In this document: positions 1 through 8,969 of the stretch, in pieces | How the letters are laid out: the number at the start of each line of letters is the position of its first letter | Numbering within the stretch: position 1 is the first letter of the stretch | Source of the DNA: Calothrix sp. PCC 6303 | GTDB lineage: Bacteria > Cyanobacteriota > Cyanobacteriia > Cyanobacteriales > Nostocaceae | Length of the DNA: 64,000 bases | NCBI RefSeq assembly: GCF_000317435.1 | Contig: NC_019751.1 | Coordinates: 2,170,001 to 2,234,000 of the forward strand | Reading direction: 5' to 3' | Notes under the pieces: model-generated | What the model saw: only the letters and a program-made list of their open reading frames with translations | The model's database searches: none | What the model was told of the DNA's origin: nothing | Translations under genes and position numbers: made by a program

Positions 1-100
1 TTTTGAGTTTATCAATTCAAAATATTCGGTGGTTTCCCTGAATACAGTTGTATGACAATTGGGCATTTTTTTATTTAGAATACTCTAAGTGCAATGCAAT

Positions 101-895
101 TTAAACTTGTGAATATTTAGCTCGTTCCTGATTTTGCAAGAACTGCATCATTTCATGACGGAGTACATGATATTTGGGGTCATTCATCATATCGATAGAG
201 CGAGGGTGTTCCAAGGGTACATCCAAAACTTGACCAATAGTTGCAGCCGGACCATTATTTAGCATAACTACCTGATCAGAAAGTAATAGAGCTTCATCTA
301 TATCATGAGTCACCATAATCGTTGTGATATGGCAGATGTTACAGATCCGCATCAATTCAATTTGCAAAGAACCACGCGTCAATGCATCTAATGCTCCAAA
401 TGGTTCATCCAATAGAAGTAACTTTGGTTGAATGGCTAAAGCCCGCGCTAGTGCAACTCGTTGTTTCATCCCTCCTGAAAGTTGGCTTGGTTTTTTATTT
501 GCCGCATCTTTCAAACCAACCATTTCTAAATGAGAGGCAATAATTTGATTGCGTTCATGGGTAGATTTACGAGGCATAGCTTTGTTGACAAATAAGGCGA
601 TATTCTCCCATGCCGTTAGCCAAGGTAACAGCGAATAGTTCTGAAATACCACCATGCGATCGCGGAATGGTTGCTTAACCAATTGTCCATCAACTTTTAC
701 CGAACCCTCTGTAGGTTTTTCCAAACCAGCTACTATATTCAAAAGTGTAGATTTGCCACACCCAGAATGACCAATTAGAGATATAAAATCACCCTGTTTA
801 ATATCTAGATTAATTTCTTTGAGAACAATATTTTTATTGCCATCTTGGAGATTAAACTCCTTTTCTATTCCTTTGATTTCCACAAAGCTAGACAT
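101..895 (-). CDS. ABC transporter ATP-binding protein, NrtD/CynD/SsuB-like
   Basis: This is the ATPase of an importer of the nitrate/nitrite, cyanate or sulfonate class (264 aa, the normal NrtD length). Walker A GHSGCGKST is at residues 42-50, the Q-loop Gln is at 85, the signature LSGGMKQRVALARAL starts at 139, Walker B LLLLDEP is at 159-165 and the switch His is in MVTHDID near 197. The C-terminal tail after the switch (LSDQVVMLNNGPAATIG) resembles cyanobacterial NrtD, which is why I place it in that class. It lies 128 bp downstream of its permease on the same strand. The substrate cannot be told from an ATPase. Further genes of the operon could lie before position 101. Confidence 0.88.
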   Translation of the reverse strand: MSSFVEIKGIEKEFNLQDGNKNIVLKEINLDIKQGDFISLIGHSGCGKSTLLNIVAGLEKPTEGSVKVDGQLVKQPFRDRMVVFQNYSLLPWLTAWENIALFVNKAMPRKSTHERNQIIASHLEMVGLKDAANKKPSQLSGGMKQRVALARALAIQPKLLLLDEPFGALDALTRGSLQIELMRICNICHITTIMVTHDIDEALLLSDQVVMLNNGPAATIGQVLDVPLEHPRSIDMMNDPKYHVLRHEMMQFLQNQERAKYSQV

Positions 896-1023
896 AAATA
901 TGCTCTTTGATTAATTACTTTGGTTTTACCCGAAAAATCCAGATAATTTTAAACTGCTCTCTACTTTATTAAAGTTGGGAACATCTCACTTTTATTTCAA
1001 CACTGACATACTTAGTTGGTATT

Positions 1024-1845
1024 TTATTCTTGAGGTGTAACTTTATCGGAAATAAAAACCATAATCTTATCTAAAATCAAACCAACTATACCCAAATAAA
1101 TAATTGCTAAAATGATTTCATGAATGTTAGCATTGTTGTATGCATCAACAATAAAAAAGCCAATTCCATCATCAGAAAGTAGCATTTCAGCCGCCACAAC
1201 AGCTAGCCATGATAGACCAACACCGATTCTTAGTCCAGTGAAAATATAGGGTAAAGTTGCAGGTAGTAAGATTTGGAAGAAATTTTCAAAAATTGACAAC
1301 CCAATCAATTTAGAGACATTAATATAATCTTTAGGTACACGCTGTACGCCCAAAGCTGTATTTAAAATTATGGGCCAAATAGCAGTAATAAAAATCACAA
1401 ATATAGCTGAAGGATTTGGTTTCAGAAAAACAGCTTGAGCCATGGGTAGCCAAGCTAGGGGAGCCACTGGACGCAGTAGTTGAATAATCGGATCAATTGC
1501 TTGTCGGCAAAAACTATTCAAACTAATAATAAATCCGAATGGAATACCTACTAATACAGCTAAAGAGTAACCAAACGCAACTCTTTTGAGACTAGCGAGA
1601 ATTAACCAGAAAAATCCCTTATTATTTCCTCCTTTGTTAAAAAATGGATCTTTAATTAAATCCCAAGTATTAGTCACAACTGCAAAGGGAGAAGGCAGGG
1701 ACGTATCCGGTCGTAAACTCAGTAGGTGCCAGATTATCAAAAGAATGAAAACACCAGATATAGATGGAATAAATTGCTTTAGCCCCCAATAAACTATTTG
1801 TTTGAGGTGTCTGGAAAAAGTCTTACTATTATTTTGTATCTGCAT
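1024..1845 (-). CDS. ABC transporter permease, NrtB/CynB/SsuC-like
   Basis: This is the inner-membrane permease (273 aa) of the same importer as the ATPase at 101-895. It has five to six hydrophobic segments, for example around residues 30-45, 79-105 and 240-265. The cytoplasmic EAA-type coupling loop is in the stretch LIGLSIFENFFQILLPATLP, followed by FTGLRIGVGLSWLAVVAAEM, which closely resembles NrtB-class permeases. NrtB usually follows the binding protein NrtA, but here the 1.07 kb upstream of the permease holds no gene. Either the binding protein is encoded elsewhere or the original operon start was lost in the repeat-rich region upstream. Nitrate, nitrite, cyanate, bicarbonate and sulfonate are all possible substrates. 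Confidence 0.85.
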   Translation of the reverse strand: MQIQNNSKTFSRHLKQIVYWGLKQFIPSISGVFILLIIWHLLSLRPDTSLPSPFAVVTNTWDLIKDPFFNKGGNNKGFFWLILASLKRVAFGYSLAVLVGIPFGFIISLNSFCRQAIDPIIQLLRPVAPLAWLPMAQAVFLKPNPSAIFVIFITAIWPIILNTALGVQRVPKDYINVSKLIGLSIFENFFQILLPATLPYIFTGLRIGVGLSWLAVVAAEMLLSDDGIGFFIVDAYNNANIHEIILAIIYLGIVGLILDKIMVFISDKVTPQE

Positions 1846-1887
1846 TCAGGATGAATCTTACCTCAAGTATTTTCCCGCAAAATTATA

Positions 1888-2300
1888 AGATATAGGACTC
1901 ATATTTGATTTTTGTTGGTGTAACCTCCGCTTTGCGCTTAGGGACTTCCAATTAAATAATTATCCAATTTTCTGTTGTGGAACAGGCATCTTAGCTGTTT
2001 TTTCGAGCAAGACTTCGGCGTGAGCGCTCAGTCCTTACCTCCGGTACACTTCGTTCCGACAGGCTCAGGAAGCATCGAACGCTGCCCAAACCACAGGATA
2101 TTTTATTTTCTGGAAGTCCCTTAAAGATACGTAGGGTGTGTAGGGTTCCTTGCGGCATCCAAGAAAAGCTACACCGTAACGCACCAAACCCTTGAGAATA
2201 CTGCGTTACGCGAAATGCTAACGCACCCTACAAATACCTAATTTTGTAAGTGCAAAGCACAGACTACGCCAACAAAAATCAAACCGGATTCCTATATATA
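1888..2300. repeat. Composite of nested inverted-repeat (MITE-like) elements
   Basis: The outer ends, 1888-1940 and 2247-2300, are imperfect inverted repeats of about 52 bp. Both contain the same core (TTTGATTTTTGTTGG read inwards) and a CTTTGC-CTTA inner end. Between them lie two further inverted-repeat modules: the element at 1939-2122 and a module at 2131-2231 whose ends are GTAGGGTG and CACCCTAC. The arrangement looks like insertion of small elements into a larger one. No ORF of note lies inside. Together they occupy much of the gene-free region between the NrtB-like gene and the HEP island. Confidence 0.6.
1939..2122 (+). repeat. Miniature inverted-repeat element, copy A
   Basis: The element is bounded by perfect 11-bp inverted ends, AGGGACTTCCA on the left and TGGAAGTCCCT on the right. 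The interior has GCTCAGTCCTTACCTCCGGT at its centre and ends with an ATCGAACGCTGCC motif and an AT-rich part. Two relatives lie at 16863-17073 (same orientation) and 19729-19903 (opposite orientation). This copy carries one copy of the internal CCTCCGGTACACTTCGTTCC unit. Confidence 0.65.
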
Positions 2301-2918
2301 ACTGTTATTAGGCGAAACTATCAGTCTCACCAAGCTAAAACAGCTTTTATAGCTACTTTGCAATTATCATAAACTATACCTAGTACAGGTCGGCGGAAAT
2401 AAACCAACCATTGCAAATAGACAAAAGCTTGTTTTATGGGCTTTATTCCTTCTGCCTTCACGTACTAGAACAACTTCAAAGTAACTTTGCAGGCGATTAA
2501 ATCCCGCGTATTTTTGATCGCTTCCATCGCTGCGATCCTGCACGTAATCGCAAAGTTGAAGGTATCGGACTGGGTTTAGTAAATAGGTATTATTTGTATT
2601 GGTATAAATTTAAATTAATACTTCCATTTAGCCACACCTGTTATCCTTTACCTGAAGTTTTATCACAGGTTAATGATGAGCATTACTTAATGGCAATAAA
2701 GCAATAAAAATAACCTACCTAAAGGTACAGCTAAATTATCCATTTTTTCATAGATTGTATAGGTTAATTTATCTTGTCTTTACACATTCTTGTAAAAATA
2801 CGGTTAGATTATATACTTAGAAAAATAGAAAATTAGGCTGTTCTCTACTGCATAAATATTGATTTAAGTAGGCAAGTTAAAGCAAATATTCATCTACCTA
2901 AAAACTAGAGGCAAAAGC
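2301..2918. other. Gene-free region upstream of the HEP island
   Basis: Apart from the histidine-kinase remnant at 2498-2706, the region is AT-rich and has no ORF with coding character. The last 200 bp before rfbF presumably carry the promoter of the first HEP-island gene, but I cannot point to a convincing -10/-35 pair or an NtcA-type GTA-N8-TAC site. Confidence 0.4.
2498..2706 (+). pseudogene. Remnant of a histidine kinase ATPase domain
   Basis: The frame beginning at 2510 reads IFDRFHRCDPARNRK and then VEGIGLGLVN. This is the F-box to G2-box region of a HATPase_c domain, which in intact kinases reads roughly FDRFyRvDpaR...GtGLGL. A stop codon at 2498-2500 precedes it and there is no start codon or H-box upstream, so it is a decayed fragment. 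After the G2 box the frame runs on without further similarity to a stop at 2704-2706. The length of true homology is only about 28 codons. What I see is the motif; that it derives from a sensor kinase is inference. Confidence 0.55.
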
Positions 2919-3692
2919 GTGAAAGCAGTGATTTTGGCTGGAGGACTTGGTACCCGTCTGAGTGAAGAAACAAGTGTTAGACCTAAACCGATGGTAGAAG
3001 TTGGTGGTAAGCCGATTTTGTGGCACATCATGAAAATCTACTCGGCACATGGTATAAATGATTTCATCATCTGCTGCGGTTATAAGGGCTATGTAATTAA
3101 AGAATATTTTGCTAATTACTTTTTACATATGTCGGATGTAACATTCGACATGCGTTTTAATCAGATGAATGTCCACGCTGGCAATGCTGAACCTTGGCGT
3201 GTCACCCTGGTAAATACTGGTGATACCACTATGACAGGTGGTCGATTAAAACGGGTGCGAGAGCATATTGGCAATGAAACTTTTTGCTTTACCTATGGTG
3301 ATGGTGTTAGTGATGTGAATGTCACAGAACTGATTAAATTCCACCAAGAGCAAAAAACATTAGGGACAATGACATCCGTACAACCACCAGGACGCTTTGG
3401 GGCAATTGTACTAGGACAAGAGCAAACCAAAATCACCAGCTTTAGAGAAAAACCCGAAGGTGATGGTGCTTGGATTAACGGCGGCTATTTTGTTCTTGAA
3501 CCAGAAGTAATTGATCTCATTACTGACGATACAACAGTGTGGGAACAGGAACCTTTAGAGAAATTGGCAGAAAAAGAACAGTTATCTGCTTTTAAACATG
3601 GTGGCTTCTGGCAACCGATGGATACAATACGCGATCGCAATTACCTTGAAGACCTCTGGAATAAGAATAAAGCTCCTTGGAAGGTTTGGTAA
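2919..3692 (+). CDS. rfbF: Glucose-1-phosphate cytidylyltransferase
   Basis: The enzyme makes CDP-glucose from glucose 1-phosphate and CTP, the entry step to CDP-activated sugars. The protein is 257 aa, the usual family length. The nucleotide-binding start AVILAGGLGTRLSEET and the following RPKPMVEVGGKPILWHIMKI are the sugar-phosphate nucleotidyltransferase signature. YGDGVSDVN near residue 128 holds the metal-binding Asp and FREKPEGDGAWINGGYFV is typical of RfbF. It starts with GTG at 2919. It is the first gene of the HEP island and corresponds to alr2825 of Anabaena PCC 7120 in gene order. No separate CDP-glucose 4,6-dehydratase (RfbG) is recognisable nearby; the SDR protein at 5060 may take that place. 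Confidence 0.93.
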   Translation: MKAVILAGGLGTRLSEETSVRPKPMVEVGGKPILWHIMKIYSAHGINDFIICCGYKGYVIKEYFANYFLHMSDVTFDMRFNQMNVHAGNAEPWRVTLVNTGDTTMTGGRLKRVREHIGNETFCFTYGDGVSDVNVTELIKFHQEQKTLGTMTSVQPPGRFGAIVLGQEQTKITSFREKPEGDGAWINGGYFVLEPEVIDLITDDTTVWEQEPLEKLAEKEQLSAFKHGGFWQPMDTIRDRNYLEDLWNKNKAPWKVW

Positions 3693-3832
3693 ATTGTGGT
3701 GGCGGAACTTATCGTAGTTAACGTTAAGTCTTAATTCAGGGTGAGGGCGAATAGTTAAAAACTTAACTATGCAAACGTGACATGTCACGTATCTACCAAT
3801 AAAAATACATTACAGGGAATTGAGCATACCAG

Positions 3833-5047
3833 ATGTATGATTTTGTGATTATAGGTGGAGGCATTGTCGGTCTTTCTACTGGCATGGCTCTTGGGAAAAA
3901 GTATCCACAAGCAAAAATTGCTGTCTTAGAAAAAGAAAGTAATTGGGCATTTCACCAAACTGGAAATAACAGTGGTGTAATTCACTCGGGTATTTACTAC
4001 AAACCGGGTAGCTTCAAGGCAAAATTCTGTCGTGATGGTGCCAACTCGATGGTGGAGTTTTGCCAACAACATGGTATTGATCATGAAGTGTGCGGCAAAG
4101 TCATCGTTGCCACCGATGAAAGCGAATTACCCCGCTTAGAAAATATCTACAAACGTGGCGTTGATAACCGTATCCCCGTTCGCCGAATCACCCCCGAAGA
4201 AGTCCGTGAAATTGAACCCCATGTGCAGTCAGTGGGGGGAATCAAAGTTGAATCTACTGGTATAGCAAATTACAAACAAGTTTGCTTCAAGTATGCAGAG
4301 ATCATTCAACAACAAGGTGGAGAGCTACATTTAAACACCAAAGTTACCAAAATTGTCCCCAGTGGCAAAAACCAAGTAATTGAAACCACCAAAGGGAATT
4401 TTGAAACCCGCTTTGTCATTAACTGCGCCGGACTGCATAGCGATCGCGTTGCGCGAATGGGCAAGGTAGATCCCCAAGCCAAAATCGTTCCTTTCCGGGG
4501 AGAATATTACGAACTAGTCCCCGAAAAACGCTACCTAGTCAAAACTTTAATTTATCCGGTTCCTAATCCCGATTTTCCCTTCCTCGGTGTCCATTTTACG
4601 CGTATGATTGATAACAGCGTCCACGCAGGACCTAACGCTGTATTAAGTCTGAAACGGGAGGGCTATAAAAAGACCGATTTCGACTTGCGTGACTTCGCTG
4701 AAGTCATGACCTATCCAGGATTTTGGAAACTAGCAGCGAAAAATGCCGACGAAGGTATTCAAGAAATTATCCGTTCCTTTAGCAAAGCTGCCTTCACCCG
4801 TAGCCTGCAAAAACTGATACCAGAAGTTCGTTCTGAGGACTTAGTACCAACCCATGCGGGAGTGCGCGCTCAAGCCTTAATGAACGATGGGAAACTCGTG
4901 GATGACTTTTTGATTATCCACGGGGAGAATTGCGCCCATGTATGCAACGCACCCTCACCAGCTGCCACATCATCAATTGAAATCGGCAAAGCAATTACAG
5001 CCGAAATCCCTGAACAATCACACTTACTAACAACCATCAAAGCATAG
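3833..5047 (+). CDS. FAD-dependent oxidoreductase, LhgO (L-2-hydroxyglutarate oxidase) family
   Basis: The protein has 404 aa, the length of LhgO-type oxidases. The N-terminal dinucleotide-binding motif VIIGGGIVGLSTGMALGKKY (residues 5-24) binds FAD, and NNSGVIHSGIYYKPGS is the characteristic LhgO/DAO stretch. The C-terminal part holds the GVRAQAL segment near the flavin. In E. coli LhgO oxidises L-2-hydroxyglutarate with electrons passed to quinone. Here the gene sits between rfbF and an SDR epimerase, 12 bp before the latter, so its substrate may be a sugar intermediate of the envelope polysaccharide. That is inference from context. It corresponds in order to alr2826. Confidence 0.82.
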   Translation: MYDFVIIGGGIVGLSTGMALGKKYPQAKIAVLEKESNWAFHQTGNNSGVIHSGIYYKPGSFKAKFCRDGANSMVEFCQQHGIDHEVCGKVIVATDESELPRLENIYKRGVDNRIPVRRITPEEVREIEPHVQSVGGIKVESTGIANYKQVCFKYAEIIQQQGGELHLNTKVTKIVPSGKNQVIETTKGNFETRFVINCAGLHSDRVARMGKVDPQAKIVPFRGEYYELVPEKRYLVKTLIYPVPNPDFPFLGVHFTRMIDNSVHAGPNAVLSLKREGYKKTDFDLRDFAEVMTYPGFWKLAAKNADEGIQEIIRSFSKAAFTRSLQKLIPEVRSEDLVPTHAGVRAQALMNDGKLVDDFLIIHGENCAHVCNAPSPAATSSIEIGKAITAEIPEQSHLLTTIKA

Positions 5048-5059
5048 GATTGAAAGATA

Positions 5060-6088
5060 ATGAAAATTTTGGTAACTGGTACAGAAGGCTATCTCGGCTC
5101 ATTACTACCCCCCTTGTTATTGGAACGCGGACATGAAGTAATTGGTGTAGATACTGGCTACTACAAGGTGGGCTGGTTATACAACGGCACCGACTTTACA
5201 GCTAAAACCCTCAACAAAGACATTCGTAACATTTCCGCTGAGGACTTGGAAGGCGTAGATGCCATTGTTCACATGGCAGAACTATCCAATGATCCTGCTG
5301 GTCAATTATCTCCAACCATTACCTACGATATTAACCATAAAGGCTCAGTTAGACTTGCCGAATTGGCAAAAAAAGCCGGAGTTCGTCGCTTTGTTTATAT
5401 GTCTTCTTGCAGTGTTTATGGTGTAGCAACCGATGGTGATGTCACCGAAGAATCGGCAGTAAATCCTCAAACTGCATACGCTGAATGCAAAACCTTGGTG
5501 GAACGGGATGTTAAACCCCTTGCTGATGATGACTTTTCTCCCACCTTTATGAGAAACGCTACAGCCTTTGGTGCTTCACCTCGGATGCGGTTTGATATCG
5601 TTCTCAACAACTTAGCTGGGTTAGCTTGGACAACCAAAGAAATCAAGATGATTAGTGATGGTACACCATGGCGACCCTTAGTCCATGCCCTTGATATCTG
5701 CAAAGCGATCGCATGTACTCTGGAAGCACCACGGGACATCATTCACAACCAAGTATTTAACGTTGGTGACACCTCCAACAACTACCGTGTTAAGGAAATC
5801 GCCGAAATTGTTGGCGGAGTTTTCCCTGGATGTCAAGTTAGCTTTGGTGAACAAGGTTCTGACAACCGCAGCTACCGCGTTTCATTTGAAAAAATCAACA
5901 CCCTATTACCTGGATTCAAATGTGATTGGAATGCTCAACGCGGTGCTGAACAACTATACAAAGTATTCAGCCAAATTGATATGACAACAGAAACCTTCCA
6001 ATCTAGAGGTTTTACTCGCTTGAAGCAGTTAGAATACCTGATTCGGACTCAACAAATAGACACAGATTTCTTCTGGGTTAAACAATAA
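5060..6088 (+). CDS. NAD-dependent epimerase/dehydratase (extended SDR)
   Basis: The protein has 342 aa. The Rossmann start MKILVTGTEGYLGSLLPPLL contains TGxxGxxG, the active-site region reads YMSSCSVYG, and the catalytic YxxxK is YAECK near residue 140. Such proteins carry out 4-epimerisation or 4,6-dehydration of nucleotide sugars with bound NAD. Twelve bases separate it from the FAD oxidase, so the two are surely cotranscribed, with rfbF slightly upstream. It may act on the CDP-sugar made by RfbF. The order matches alr2827, one of the genes reported as needed for heterocyst envelope polysaccharide. The exact reaction cannot be read from the sequence. Confidence 0.87.
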   Translation: MKILVTGTEGYLGSLLPPLLLERGHEVIGVDTGYYKVGWLYNGTDFTAKTLNKDIRNISAEDLEGVDAIVHMAELSNDPAGQLSPTITYDINHKGSVRLAELAKKAGVRRFVYMSSCSVYGVATDGDVTEESAVNPQTAYAECKTLVERDVKPLADDDFSPTFMRNATAFGASPRMRFDIVLNNLAGLAWTTKEIKMISDGTPWRPLVHALDICKAIACTLEAPRDIIHNQVFNVGDTSNNYRVKEIAEIVGGVFPGCQVSFGEQGSDNRSYRVSFEKINTLLPGFKCDWNAQRGAEQLYKVFSQIDMTTETFQSRGFTRLKQLEYLIRTQQIDTDFFWVKQ

Positions 6089-6615
6089 TTAATTTAGAAT
6101 TAGTTTATAGACCATTTTCTACATTAATTTCTGCAAAATAATAAACATGTCCAGAAATTAATTACCTATTATCCATAACTATTGTAGAGACGTAGTAATA
6201 CTACGTCTCTTTTTTGGGGATATGTAATGTGTAGATTTTTGTGGTTATTGCGATCATGATTTAAGTCCATACTTTAAGATTTTTTTTCATCACTAAAGCT
6301 ATCGGCTTTAAGATCGAAAATAGAATCTCGGCAATTTAATACTCATTGATAAATCTTCAATTTTTAATTAAATACTTAACTTATTCTCTAACTTTAATTC
6401 TCTAAGCAAAGAATGAACCAGTTGTCAATAACTTCTTGACATTTAGTTACTATTTAGTACACAATAAAATCAGTGCTGAAAAGCACCATTATCATGCTTG
6501 TATTAAGTGGATTTAACGGGGCATCTAATTTATTTTTCCAAATAATTATTGGCAATTTGGCAAAAGTATCAAGTTGACAATAAAAATCGCTTCCCAATAA
6601 TCTAAACAGCAGATC
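6089..6615. other. 527-bp intergenic region inside the HEP island
   Basis: It contains the REP-like palindrome/terminator at 6184-6215 and otherwise AT-rich sequence without an ORF. A promoter for the glycosyltransferase at 6616 is expected here because the palindrome probably stops upstream transcription, but no element is clear enough to mark. Confidence 0.4.
6184..6215 (+). terminator. Palindrome with T-tract, probable terminator
   Basis: The stem AGAGACGTAG/CTACGTCTCT with a five-base loop is followed by six T residues. It lies about 95 bp after the SDR gene, so it could end the rfbF-oxidase-SDR transcript. The palindrome belongs to a repeat family found at 21139, 27496, 35113 and 44295, so it may also be a mobile REP-like unit that works as a terminator here. 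Confidence 0.6.
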
Positions 6616-7599
6616 ATGACTAAATTACTAACTATCGCTATTCCTACATACAATCGTTCCGAATTGCTGGACAAGCAATTAAATTGGTTGGCAGATGCAA
6701 TTCAAGGATATGAATCAGAATGCGAAATTTTGGTTTCCGATAATTGCTCAACTGATAAAACCAAAGAAGTTGTAGAAAAATGGCAGTCAAAACTAAGCAA
6801 TATTACCTTTAACTATAATCGAAATTCCCAAAATATTGGCGTTCTCAGAAACATTGGTTACTGTCTAAAAACAGCGAATACTAATTTCGTTTGGACAATT
6901 GGCGATGATGATCCGATTCAAACTCGTGCTGTTGCCTATGTAATGGACAACATTAAAAAACACGATGATTTATCTTTACTTTTCCTGAATTTTTCCGGCA
7001 GAAACAAAAATACTGGGGAACCAGTACATCCACCAACAATTACTGGTAATCGTTGGTTTGATGCTGATAGTGAAGATTGTCAAGGCAACAGCAAAGCTAT
7101 TTTTGAGCATTGTTTTGAAAAAAGTATTGGTGCAGTAATTTTCCTCACAGCAACTATCTACCGCACTGATTTAGTCAAACAAGCCTTTGATTTTTGGCAA
7201 GAAGCAGATGAAAATTGGATTTATCTGGCTTATTTAGCAGGTTACTGTGCTGCCCGTGGTAAAATCATCGTCACCAAAGAAACCTACATGGAATGCATTG
7301 TTGGTGTTAGCTATTGGCAAAAAGAACAAAAAGCAGCATTGTTGATGCAATACAAACATACACCAGAAGTAATTGTTAAATTGGAAGAAACTGGATATTC
7401 AAAATATTTCTGTCGCCGAATGATTTTGCGGAACTTTAAAGAAGTGAATTTAAAAGTATTTTTGGGCGCTTTGCGAAGATGGCCACTTCATACCCTAGAA
7501 ATTACCCTTTCTTTCACTACTTTAATCGGCATATCAGCTTGGCAATTTATACAATTGAATGCTTTAAAATCTGATTCAGTAATTGGAACAACAGTGTAA
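6616..7599 (+). CDS. Family 2 glycosyltransferase (GT-A fold)
   Basis: The protein has 327 aa. It begins with the GT2 signature LLTIAIPTYNRSELLDKQL; ILVSDNCSTDKT follows near residue 40, and the metal/nucleotide site is IGDDDPIQT near residue 100, in place of the common DxD. The type resembles abequosyltransferases and other O-unit glycosyltransferases. It has a hydrophobic segment near the C terminus (residues about 300-315) that may tether it to the membrane. It should add one sugar of the envelope-polysaccharide repeat unit on the cytoplasmic face. Donor and acceptor are unknown. Confidence 0.86.
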   Translation: MTKLLTIAIPTYNRSELLDKQLNWLADAIQGYESECEILVSDNCSTDKTKEVVEKWQSKLSNITFNYNRNSQNIGVLRNIGYCLKTANTNFVWTIGDDDPIQTRAVAYVMDNIKKHDDLSLLFLNFSGRNKNTGEPVHPPTITGNRWFDADSEDCQGNSKAIFEHCFEKSIGAVIFLTATIYRTDLVKQAFDFWQEADENWIYLAYLAGYCAARGKIIVTKETYMECIVGVSYWQKEQKAALLMQYKHTPEVIVKLEETGYSKYFCRRMILRNFKEVNLKVFLGALRRWPLHTLEITLSFTTLIGISAWQFIQLNALKSDSVIGTTV

Positions 7600-7740
7600 T
7601 AAGTTTGATTAATAGTTCAGCGATAAATGGTTTTATTTAAAACATCAGAAATATCCAGAAATCACTGATATACTGATGTATTATTTTCAATGCATTTATC
7701 TTTGAATAAAGATAAAAAGACTTAACTATACCTCACAATT

Positions 7741-8631
7741 ATGTTGAAAATCCTTTACGGAAAACTTGCTGAATTGAGATCTGAATTGGTTTATAAATTA
7801 GCAATCTCAAAACATCGAGTTCATCTACCCAAATTAGATCTACAGGAACGGCAAATTTATGGCAGAAGCGATATTCCTACGGAACGCAGAAGCGATCGCG
7901 CAATTCTCGAAACCCTAAAAACAGAAGGTGTATGTATCACCTCCTTAGATGAATTGGGCTTGAAATCATCTGCTAGTTTGCTAGAAGCAGCCTATACCCA
8001 ATTGTCCGCGATGGCTGCACCAAAACACAGCAGCAAAGGTCAAAAACTACCACAAATCTATACTCTCACAGATTTTGCGGAGTTTTCTAACTGGGGCAAC
8101 GAAAATAGACTACTCAACATTGTCGAAAACTACATTGGTTTACCAATTAGATTTCAAGGTATACATCTACGTAAAGATTTTCCTAACGAAGATCAATTTG
8201 GGACTCTTTTGTGGCACAAAGACTCTGAAGATCGTCGGATGGTCAAAGTAATTATCTATTTGAGTGATGTTGAAGAAAAACATGGTCCATTTGAATATGT
8301 ACCATTACCTCTAAATCGGATAAACACACTCAACTACTATCGAGTCTATTATCAACTTTGGCGCTCTAGATATATAGGTATTGATGACCAAACTTTAGAA
8401 AAAATCATCCCTCAGTCTGCCTGGAAATCTTGTCCAGGAAAAGCTGGTACCGTAATCCTCGTAGATGCCAAATGCGTGTTGCACCATGGAACTCTCCGAA
8501 CAGAAGAACGTTCCACCCTATTTTTTGTCTACACAGCAAATCCACCCAAACGTCCAGAACTATGCACCCAATATTGGGATGATACCTTCACTAAACCCAA
8601 ACCAGTGGGTTCCCTAACATCAGTATCTTAG
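7741..8631 (+). CDS. Putative Fe(II)/2-oxoglutarate-type oxygenase, phytanoyl-CoA dioxygenase-like
   Basis: The protein has 296 aa. The double-stranded beta-helix metal site is suggested by HKDSED near residue 160 (HxD), HHGTLRTEER near residue 250 (the second His and the Arg that binds 2-oxoglutarate) and the stretch IIYLSDVEEKHGPFEYVP typical of the phytanoyl-CoA dioxygenase family. Its position between a glycosyltransferase and rfbC suggests a hydroxylation in sugar or polysaccharide modification. No reaction has been shown for it to my knowledge. The assignment to the fold is fairly good; the substrate is unknown. Confidence 0.7.
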   Translation: MLKILYGKLAELRSELVYKLAISKHRVHLPKLDLQERQIYGRSDIPTERRSDRAILETLKTEGVCITSLDELGLKSSASLLEAAYTQLSAMAAPKHSSKGQKLPQIYTLTDFAEFSNWGNENRLLNIVENYIGLPIRFQGIHLRKDFPNEDQFGTLLWHKDSEDRRMVKVIIYLSDVEEKHGPFEYVPLPLNRINTLNYYRVYYQLWRSRYIGIDDQTLEKIIPQSAWKSCPGKAGTVILVDAKCVLHHGTLRTEERSTLFFVYTANPPKRPELCTQYWDDTFTKPKPVGSLTSVS

Positions 8632-8664
8632 CTTCTTGATAGCTTAGACTTCACCCTGCAACTT

Positions 8665-8709
8665 AAAGATACTCGGCTTCTGCAATCAGTTGGGTATCTT
8701 ATTTTTTTT
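8665..8709 (+). terminator. Probable rho-independent terminator
   Basis: AAGATAC and GTATCTT pair around a 21-base loop that can pair further, followed by ATTTTTTTT. It lies 34 bp after the oxygenase gene. It implies a fresh promoter for rfbC in the following 260 bp. Confidence 0.55.
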
Positions 8710-8969
8710 ACTGTATTTTAAAGACATTCTGATTTGTATGGGAGTATACTGGCATCTGGTATTGCAAATATATTACAGAAACTTTATAAAACCAGCAGAA
8801 TCCACATAAAATCCATTGCCAGTCAGATGTAAGCTATTACTTAAGTAGTGATATGACATCATATTTTTACTTAAATGGGAGACAAAACTAGTTATGTAAT
8901 CTCACTTAAGTCTCTACAAAATATCACTAGAAATCAACCGTCTCATTTAGGAATTTACGCAGGAGTGAA

